From NCBI GenBank assembly GCA_003996215.1, contig QJPP01000058.1:868001-932000 (forward strand): a DNA stretch of 64,000 bases. The letters are read 5' to 3'. Below, piece by piece: positions 56,613 through 64,000 of this stretch. A program made the position numbers and the translations under genes. Numbering within the stretch: position 1 is the stretch's first letter; every line of letters starts with the position of its first letter. Under the pieces are notes generated by a model, which made no database searches, was not told the DNA's origin, and saw only the letters and a list, made by a program, of their open reading frames with translations. Source of the stretch: Jaltomata sinuosa (Eukaryota; Streptophyta; Magnoliopsida; Solanales; Solanaceae).

Positions 56613-57932
56613 TGATGTGCTGTCATTTTACGGCACTTTTGACTCCTTTAAACTAAGAACAATCGCACGTTTTCAAGAAACCGTTGTCGTTTTTTATGTT
56701 TTTATGTTGTATTTTCAGGAAATAGAGACAAACATGGAAACGGAAGGAAATACGCGAAAAAGAGCATTCTGGATAAGAGTGACGGCCTGAGTGACGGCCC
56801 GTCACACATGTGACGGTCCGTCACAGTGACCGTTAAGTTGGGCAGTGCCACTGTCTAGTGGTGACGGTCCAGGCGACGGTCCGTCAAGCCAGTGACGGTC
56901 CGTCAGCCAGGCCGTAACACTCAGGCAGTCGGTTACGCGGAATCCGAGCATTTTTGGGATTTGTTTCCTAGACTCCTATAAATACCCTACCCTATGTTAG
57001 GTTTATTTTATTTACTAAGCTTTTTACATACATTACCCAATAATTTTAGGAGTTTAAAGTCGAGTTTTGAGAGAGGAAAACACGCAATACACGTTTTCTT
57101 CCTCCTCAATCTTGTTCTTTATTTGTTCTTGGGATCTTGTTTTTCTCATTCTTGGAATAATTAAAGATTGTTCTCACTACATTGTAAGGATCTCTTTTCT
57201 TTATTATGAATATGACTTTCTTTTATTCTTCTATAAGCATGAGTAACTAAACCTCCCACAACTAGGGTTGTGGGAGCCATGGCTAAAGTAGCGATATAGA
57301 TTCCGGGTAGCGACGGGTTCAATATATATGTTGTCACGTTGTTAATCATTCATTATTTAACGTTTTCTAGTGGTTGCAAACATTAGAACATGCCTAGGTT
57401 TTAATTTGCTTGAGTAAAGAGATTAAAACCGGGAAACTTGATTAACGACGAGGATTCGAGACTACCAACTCTCGTCTTATGATTAATGCTGTAACTAGAT
57501 TAATCTACTTGATGTTTAGGATTGAAATCTAAAAGCACACCTTTTCAAGTTCGAGAGAATTGAAAAGTAAATTTGTCTATTTGGTTGAGAAACGTTTAGA
57601 CGATACAATTAATTCAATCACATCGTGACACGCATATAGAAAGAACCCAGTTAAGCCTAGAATCGACATTGTTACCAATGCCATGGTAAACACTTCCCTA
57701 GTTCATTCTCCTACTGATTATTCTCATAAATTATTGTTTGTTTTGTTTACACATTGTTCACACAAAACCCCCCCTTTATTTACCGGAAACTATTGACCAT
57801 TAGTTAATTAATTCACTAACGACTTAACTTTCACCATATTCTCTGTGGGATCGACCCCAACCTTTGTTGGGTTCTATGTTTGACAACGATCGCTTACGCT
57901 TCTTAATTAGAGTGGTACTTTGAGCGTTATCA
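56613..57932 (+). repeat. 3' LTR of TG2
   Basis: About 1320 bases, TGATGTGCTG...TTATCA, nearly identical by eye to the 5' LTR, with a 5-base duplication after the TATA box (56977-56984). Cluster at about 56780-56930. Confidence 0.92.
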
Positions 57933-57937
57933 GAAAT
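57933..57937. repeat. Target-site duplication of TG2 (right)
   Basis: gaaat, identical to 50911-50915. Confidence 0.9.
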
Positions 57938-59815
57938 CAATTGTACAAATAGCGAGCTCTGAATTATAATTTATTGAACTCTGAGTGATCTATGGTAATC
58001 TATGATTAAGTGAATCAACTAGTAAACTTTTCTCGAATTCAAATGAATCATAAGTACATGTATTTACTGTATAAATGATGAATATGATATGAAAAGAGAA
58101 TCATTTATAAAGACATATAACGAATGTACTATGTGAGTTCTATGCAATGCAAACGAAGGCACATCTATTGCTTTGATGACTATGTGAACACTATGAATCA
58201 TAGCAATTATCTCAAATACTCTGAACATATGGACAATGAACAACTGATATGCCAGGATAATTACCATGAAGAATAGGGCACATAACAACTGAATGCCAAT
58301 CCCTATAAATCATATAAACGATATAGACTCTTGTAGAGAAACATGTAACGTAGGATCGTGCCTCGCGGCGAAGGAGGTCTTAGCTTTACATACCTAGATT
58401 ATGGTCTCGGGAAACTTTAGTGGGCATTACTCCTTCCTACCAGCTGATAATCTATAAAAACCAAGTGGTAGAACCATTAAAAACAGCCCACAAACTCATT
58501 CTAGACATATTGACAACATGTCGGCTATTAAGCGAGCAACTTGTTCATTGGACTTTCTTTATACTTGTGATTCTATCTAATTTCCTTCTTTTATTACAAC
58601 CATAAGTTAGACACATATAGGAAATATTTATAGAAGATAATAACTATGTGGGTCCCATAAAATAGTCCGCTATAATTAAATGGGCAGCATGTCCGCACAA
58701 TAATCATAAACTCGGCATATCGCCAGACCCTTCAATTCCAATCCCAAAACAACAGCAACCAACCCCAACTATGAGGTATCTAACCAATACAGGCAACAAC
58801 GAATATACTACAGCCACCAAAAAGTCCAACAAAATTAGAATGACATGAACTCACGGCTCCCGAATACCGTCCAATGAGTTCATACTACAATTACGTCTAG
58901 AATTGCCTCTTTCTTCTCATATATAATAAGGGATGGAGGGGAAGAATTTTACCTTGATTTTCTTTAACATTCAACTCTTAACTTCACTTCTACAACACCA
59001 AAAATGTTTCTCCAAAAAAGGATCTTACAACAAGAAAAAATACTTTAAGACAACATCACACAACAATGGCCACCAAGGAGCTTCTTTCTCACAAAGGATG
59101 CCCAAACTCAACCAATGTGTGGAGCATCAACCCACCAGATTTTTTTATATAAATACCATTATAAAGTACATCCAAAATCTTACCTTACATCATGAGAACC
59201 AAAAGGAAGAACTCAAGAACCCTAAAGGGGAAAAGAAGGCTGCAAAAAGAGATAAAAGAGAGAGATATTTTGTTCTTGTTTATATTGTGGAAATTTCTGG
59301 AGAAATAGCTGAATATATGGGTATATATTGGCTATATTCTTATATGTTTTGGGCCTTGACACATTCCCCATCCCACTTCTTCATTTAGCAAACAAATTGG
59401 ACCTAAAAAGAAGTCAAAGTAGGTGATCCACCTACTTACTAACTTCTTATGTTTGGGCCTTGTATCTTTAAGACTTTGGGATTTATTTAATTTATCCCGT
59501 ATATTAGATGAAGTCTTATATTCATGTAGCTCAATAAATTAAGACATCAAAATAAATAACTTAACGACGTAGAAAGTCCAAACACGTAGGATGCTTACAC
59601 AAATAAGTGAAACACATATCTCTTGCAAGTAGGCGACTTTATTGTTTCCAACTTCAATTGCCCTTTCAAGTCTCATTCCCACAAAATATATTTTCCACTT
59701 TAGTATATTTGAATACTTAGTCTTTGGCTCAAATTCACCCTCATTTACATATAACCGAATAAATCCATTGACGTTACCTTAGTCGTACGTATATCTTAAG
59801 GTATGGGGTATTACA
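57938..59815 (-). repeat. Element B 5' LTR, outer part
   Basis: The minus strand starts TGTAATACCCCATACC at 59815 and matches the 3' LTR of B over about 59045-59815. The rest has no partner in the window because the 3' LTR is truncated. The ORF at 58933-59388 lies within this LTR and is probably chance. Confidence 0.75.
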
Positions 59816-60148
59816 TAGTGACTAAGCCCTCCTTTACACTACACTATGTTTCTTCCACATTTAAACCAATTCCCTTTTTTCCTTCCTTATTCTACCTTTT
59901 CTATTCTTTACTATTCAGCAAGTGACGGTGCGACTTTTATTTCAAAATCAACTTCTTTTTCATCACATTTTATTCCTTTTATTTTTCTAGCACATATGTC
60001 AGACCCGTTAATTTTCCCCCTTTAATCACTATCCTTTTCTTCTCATTCCCCATACTTATCATTTACCTCCACAGTAGCCACCCCCAACTTAGGCGATTTG
60101 CCTGAGTTGAGGTGTATAATGTCTAAGAAGGGACCACGTCCAAATTAA
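59816..60148 (-). mobile_element. Fragment of a second element A-like copy
   Basis: Closely matches the element A 3' non-coding region at about 18998-19370 (gtgactaagccctcctttacac ... ctgagttgaggtg). It is bounded by the LTR of B on the left and the LTR of E on the right, so both inserted into it. No coding sequence. Confidence 0.75.
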
Positions 60149-60681
60149 TGTAAGTTAGGAAAGTACTTATTGCATGGAAGGATTTCTAGTTGACATCAAG
60201 AGTTTAGAGTGTTTCAAGAGAGTATGAAAATCAAGAATCAATCCAAGAAAAGATTAACATTATATTTTGGGTTCTTTTTATCATAGTATGATGTACATGT
60301 AATTATGTAATTAAGGGCATTTATGTCTTTTCTTATATAAGCAAAACCTAGTAGTATAAATAGAATAGGATGAACATTATTAGAGGTAGACAATATTTTT
60401 AGGTTGAAACTCTTTGTGAGTTTTGTGGGTTGAATCCCTTTGTCTCTACATTGGATCTCTCTTGAATATCTTTTGGTAAGATTATTCATGTATGAGTTCA
60501 ATTCTCTTCTCCCTTGAATTTAATCATATAATTGTTTATTCAAATTATAGTATTGCAAATCTATATTTGCTGGTCTCTAATTTACTTCAATTTTGGGATT
60601 GTTCTTTCCTTCTTCACTATCTGCCCCTCAACTTCTTAATTATCTCTTCAATCTATATATCTTGTATCTCATTTTACATCA
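60149..60681 (+). repeat. Putative 5' LTR of element E
   Basis: About 533 bases, TG...CA. TATA box TATAAATA at 60355-60362. No second copy in the window, so ends are set from TG/CA and the PBS. Confidence 0.55.
60355..60362 (+). promoter_or_regulatory. TATA box of the element E LTR
   Basis: TATAAATA in a plausible position, about 320 bases before the PBS. Confidence 0.55.
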
Positions 60682-60683
60682 AT

Positions 60684-60694
60684 TGGCATCAGAG
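60684..60694 (+). other. PBS-like site of element E
   Basis: TGGCATCAGAG: one base different from the initiator-Met PBS TGGTATCAGAG, two bases after the LTR end. Confidence 0.5.
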
Positions 60695-61975
60695 AAAGTC
60701 CAAATAATTATTCCTACAGTTCTTAATCCATGATTTTAATATTTTATAAAAAAACCAGAAAAAAAATCAGAAAATTTAAAATTCCAAAATAGTACGACTA
60801 TTGGGTTTGCCAAGTTCACTACTGATTTGGGAAATTTCAAAAACTATGATATTGTCAGGCACAATTTGAGTAACCCATTTGTTGTTGAACATTTTTTTTG
60901 TTTAAGCTGAAGAGTGAAAGTTAGCTACTTGTAGGTTGCTTACAACATGAAAAAAAGAAAAACAGTTGGGAAATCACCATTAACGACCATGGTAGGAGCT
61001 TAAAGCTCGAGTAGAAAAAAGCAGATCTGGAAATGGTTGGATAATACTATTTTTATAGCTCATTTTCATTGTTTGTTGTGGTTTGATTTGCTGGAGAACA
61101 TGAAGGAAGAGTTAAAAACTCCATTGACAGCCATTTGAGCTTCCTTTGAAGCTCAAGTTTCAAATTTCGATTGCCGCGAATGAGCTCCGTTTTGAGTGGG
61201 TATTGTTCCAAAAGCTTGGGAATATCTTAGGGACTTTGAATCTGAAATTTGAGTCCATTTGGTGAAGCTTTGAACTAGTTTTGAGGGGAAATTCAGACTC
61301 ATTTCATAAATAGCCAGATTTGTTGAAAATCATGAAGTGGGTGTGTTTATTGTTCTTATTATCATTGGGTGAGCTTATTTTTAAAAGATTGAGGAGATTT
61401 CATGGAGTTTTTGGGTGAATTTCAGCTAGATCTTGTCAAAAAATGGGGCAAAAACATGAGAATCTTATAGAACAATGCTTAAATTCCTGAAATTTCAGAA
61501 ATAGCCACTTTGTGCAGTGATCATGTTGTTGTCCAGTTTCATAATATAGCCTTTTGTTCTTGTTTTTTTATTATTCTCTTGAATTTCTTAGCTAGATTAC
61601 AATTAGTATTATTTCATACTAGTGTTATCTAGTTTTGGGTTCGTATTTTATTTCGTGCCAATTTAGTTCGTGCTTTTCTCTTTTATTTTCGTTGTGTGTT
61701 TATTTCATTCCTTGTACGTTAGTATATTTTATCCTACTTGTTATTGACATAAACTCCATTCCGAATCGATACTTGAAAGCTTACTTTGAGCTTATTTGAG
61801 ATTGTAGAACTGTGAATAGACTAAGGGATATCCTTGAGTGGTAAAAGGCTTGAGTGGGGAGATCATTTGAGTGTGGTCCTAAAAGCCTATGACCTTTGAG
61901 TGTATACACGAGTGAAAATAAAATTGAGTGCAATCATTTGAGTGATACACGTGAGAGAGTGACTTGTAAGGTCCG
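60695..61975 (+). other. Leader of element E
   Basis: AT-rich with no protein recognised. Near the end (61800-61960) there are many repeats of the word gagtg (ttgagtg, gagtgtggt, gagtgata). Confidence 0.45.
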
Positions 61976-62170
61976 TTGATTTTACTAACCACTCTTCTTG
62001 TCTTAATTATGTCTTACACAAGTTCAAGAAGTTATAAGGAAGGTTTGGATGATTGTGGAGAAAGAAGAATTTTATCTTATAGTTCTACTTCTTGTAGAAA
62101 TTATTGTGAAGTTTTTCATGATAGTAATTCTTCCACAAAAAAAGAGAGAATGATCCTAATGAAAGTTTGA
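61976..62170 (+). pseudogene. Small gag-like start ORF of element E
   Basis: A 64-codon frame, Ser/Arg/Cys-rich, with an internal Met at 62009 (MSYTSSRSYKEG) that may be the real start. Position suggests the start of gag, but no capsid domain or knuckle follows; the next ORF, starting at 62167 in another frame, is already protease-like. Either gag was deleted or this is a different kind of protein. Confidence 0.35.
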
Positions 62171-62526
62171 CTAAATTTGAAGTCATTTTTGAGGGATTTG
62201 AGAGTGGTTCCACATTTAATTGCACCTTAGGTGTAGATGAATTGTTTTATACCAACTTCATTGATCCATCTTTGATTGAGTGGTTGAATATACCTTGTCA
62301 TACAAAAAGTTCTCCATATAAATTTGGTGAAAGGTGGGTTGACAAGGAGGTGAAGATCAATGTTTACCATGGAAGTTATCAAGGGGGAATTTGGTGTGAT
62401 GTCTACCCTTTAACTACTTGTTCGGTGTGTTTGGGAGCTCCTTGGTTCAAATGTAATAAATTTTGGTTTGATAGAAATTTGAAAGTTTGTTTTTGTAGAT
62501 TCAATGGAACGAAAGCATTTTTCTAA
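62167..62526 (+). pseudogene. Retropepsin-like ORF of element E
   Basis: A 119-residue frame. The second half of a gypsy protease can be recognised: FIDPSLIEWLNIPCHTKSSPYKFG (in parts, about 62254-62330), then WCDVYPLTTCSVCLGAPW (about 62392-62446), corresponding to the CDV-P-LLG-PW segment of Reina-type proteases. The N-terminal active-site DSG/DTG box is not visible, so it is degenerate or inactive. Confidence 0.55.
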
Positions 62527-63108
62527 CTCCTATGGTCATTAAGAAATCTTCAACAACAAATGAGGAAGTCAAGCAAGTGAAAGTGAATGCTACTAACTAC
62601 AAGGTCATTCCAACAATTCAAGTAGAGTCTTTAAAGCTTCTAGTGATGCCAAGTTGAAACTTGATGTGAAGAGTCATCCCAATAACTCAAAAGGGATTCT
62701 TGGAGCCTATTGCACTCCTAATGAAATGATTGAGAGAGAAAACAAAAAGAGGAGTATAGTAGTGAATAGCTGCAACTCAAAAGATGAAAAAAGGGAGGAC
62801 ATTTTGAATGAAGTGAGTGAGTGGCTAAAAGTAAAAAAGAAAAGAGAGTTGAAAAATGAGAGTGAGTTATCACAAGAAGAAAAGAAGAAAAGTGAGGCAA
62901 ATTAAAGGAAAGAAGAGGAGATAAGAGAAAAACAAGAGAGTGTAAATGAAAGGTTTTCTTATTTTAACACTAACCTTTTGAATTCTTGTTCTTCTAGTGT
63001 TTTCACTTCTTTTGTAGGTATACTTAAAGAAGAGAACAAGATGGATGATTCAACATGGAAAGAATTGAAACAAGCAAGAAAAGTTGAAACTATTTTTCAA
63101 GTGAGCAA
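62527..63108 (+). pseudogene. Lys/Glu-rich linker of element E
   Basis: An open stretch in one frame (about 62645-63110, with a stop at 62903-62905) that is very rich in Lys, Glu and Ser (KREDILNEVSEWLKVKKK; EEEIREKQES). It looks like a charged linker, and it continues, after a frameshift near 63105, into the next ORF. No known domain. Confidence 0.35.
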
Positions 63109-64000
63109 GTGAGCTTAATTTTAGAAAATCAAGGTAAAGAAGGTTCTTTAAGTTCTTATCAAGGTAAAAAGGCTAATCCTAACTCTCTAGCTACTTCAAA
63201 TAAATTTGCTAGTGACTTGAGTGTGAATGTTAGACAATATTTTGGTGAGGTTGATGATTCTTTACTTTGTGCTAATATGCAAATGGATAATGGTCATACA
63301 CTTGTTGAATATGATTGTGGAGCTAAAATTATTATTGATTGTGAGCTTAAAGGGTTTCAAGCTAGTGGTATGTCAATTATGAAAAAATATGGAATACAAA
63401 GTGTTTCTTTGGATTCTTGTGAGAAAGATGAATTTATTTCTTCTTTAACTACTAGGAACACTAAAAATGTGATTGATGATGAATGTCTCTTTGCAAGTGA
63501 ATTTGATTGTAATAATTACTTATCTTGTAAGAACATGAATATGATTTGTGGTAGTACACTTGAAATGAAGAATGGGAAGTGTAATGATATCCTTTTTGAA
63601 CCTAAAGAATGTCAATATTTTAAAATATTTGACAATCCTTTATTTGGTGAATTTATTCAAGATGGTTTGAAAGGTGATTTTTGTGTTGATAATTTGAGTA
63701 ATTCATTGAGTTTTCCTAATCTTGATTGTATGATTCACAATAATTTGAAAAATGAGTTTAAAAGTGTGAACATCATTGATGAACTCCAATTGAATAATTC
63801 AGTCCTTGTTGACTTGTATGCGCTTGATGAAAATAACGATTAAACATTTAAAGAGTGCATGACTTGTGAAAGTAATTTGTGTGGCCTAATTAAGGATGCT
63901 AGTTGTTTGGATGTTAGCAAGCTAATTCCTAAAATGTTTGCTGAAAGCACACCTTTTGTTGAAAAGTCCTCTAAAAATGAAGAATGTTCATTAAAGAATG
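63109..64000 (+). CDS. Unrecognised Cys/Asn/Asp-rich ORF of element E (runs off window)
   Basis: A 244-codon frame to a TAA at 63841-63843, after which the same frame stays open to the window end (TFKECMTCESNLCGLIKD and onward), so it is probably one long protein with a single premature stop. Cysteines are frequent and spaced irregularly (YDCGAKIIIDCEL; DECLFASEFDCNNYLSCKN; FEPKECQYF), with many Asn, Asp and Phe. There is no signal peptide, membrane segment, RT, integrase or zinc-knuckle pattern. It follows the protease-like ORF where the RT would be expected. The listed start is not an ATG and is only the open-frame limit; the region upstream is open in another frame. Function unknown. Confidence 0.45.

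Larger units (their letters stand above)
50916..57932 (+). mobile_element. TG2: complete gag-protease-only LTR retrotransposon
   Basis: A 7017-base element with both LTRs, gaaat duplications, tRNA-Asp PBS, gag, protease and purine tract; no RT, RNase H or integrase. Same family as TG1, in the opposite orientation. The protein is broken by a frameshift and three in-frame stops, and the 3' non-coding region carries 154-base and 89-base duplications. Confidence 0.93.
60149..64000 (+). mobile_element. Element E: short-LTR retroelement of unclear type, 5' part
   Basis: An LTR-like start (TGTAAGTTAGG) with a TATA box, an end in ATCA and a PBS-like TGGCATCAGAG, then a 1.3-kb leader, short gag-like and protease-like ORFs, and a long unrecognised ORF running off the window. 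The protease resembles those of short-LTR chromoviruses (Reina-like), but no RT is in the window, so the lineage is uncertain. Confidence 0.6.

Noticed and set aside
58933..59388. 151-codon ORF as a gene
   Set aside because: It lies inside the element B LTR, and the matching LTR at 35866-36556 shows the shared part with breaks; no domain.
1..64000. A new cellular defence or metabolic system
   Set aside because: All recognisable proteins are retrotransposon proteins; the only unknown candidates are the element E ORF and the element A ORF, and neither shows a system-like gene neighbourhood.

Overview
This window is plant nuclear DNA made almost entirely of nested, mostly broken LTR retrotransposons of the Ty3/gypsy superfamily. 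I see no host gene, rRNA, tRNA gene, CRISPR or bacterial feature. Several things point to a repeat-rich, probably pericentromeric region of a Solanaceae genome, Solanum-like: an Ogre/Tat element with a 4.5-kb LTR, several Tekay/Del chromoviruses whose LTRs start TGTAAYACC, and Athila-type gag-only elements. The genus is inference; no search was run.

Layout, left to right. 1-1034: truncated LTR of a small Athila-like family, here called TG. 1035-15151: Ogre/Tat element on the minus strand (integrase, archaeal-type second RNase H, RNase H, RT, a putative intron, protease with G-patch-like tail, gag, ORF1-like pieces, tRNA-Asp-unrelated PBS, giant LTR). 15152-16993: tail of an Athila-like pol (A0). 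16994-29921: element A, minus strand, with a 'putative plant transposon protein' type ORF, split by the complete TG1 element (21507-28431, target-site duplication taaat). 29922-35865: chromovirus D, plus strand, heavily decayed and cut off inside its integrase. 35866-41357: chromovirus B, minus strand, whose 5' LTR lies far away at 50362-50915 and 57938-59815. 41358-50361: chromovirus C, minus strand, nested in B. 50916-57932: complete TG2 element, plus strand, with target-site duplication gaaat, nested in the B LTR. 59816-60148: fragment of a second A-like element. 60149-64000: element E, plus strand, with a short LTR, a protease-like ORF and a long cysteine-rich ORF that I do not recognise and that runs out of the window.

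How the parts relate. TG1 and TG2 carry LTRs, a tRNA-Asp primer site, gag and protease but no RT, RNase H or integrase, so they look like non-autonomous gag-protease (TR-GAG type) elements that would need an Athila-like partner; A0 is a remnant of such a pol. Element A shares LTR ends, the purine tract and 3' non-coding blocks with TG but carries a different protein. Relative order from nesting: A before TG1 and D; B before C and TG2. TG1 and TG2 have near-identical LTR pairs by eye and are the youngest insertions.

The most interesting signals are: clusters of short near-palindromes just upstream of the TATA box in the LTRs of several different families; a conserved 18-base hairpin plus purine motif in the 3' region of the Athila-like elements; the shared chassis with swapped coding cargo; CAG-to-TAG stop codons in element D; and the unrecognised ORF of element E.
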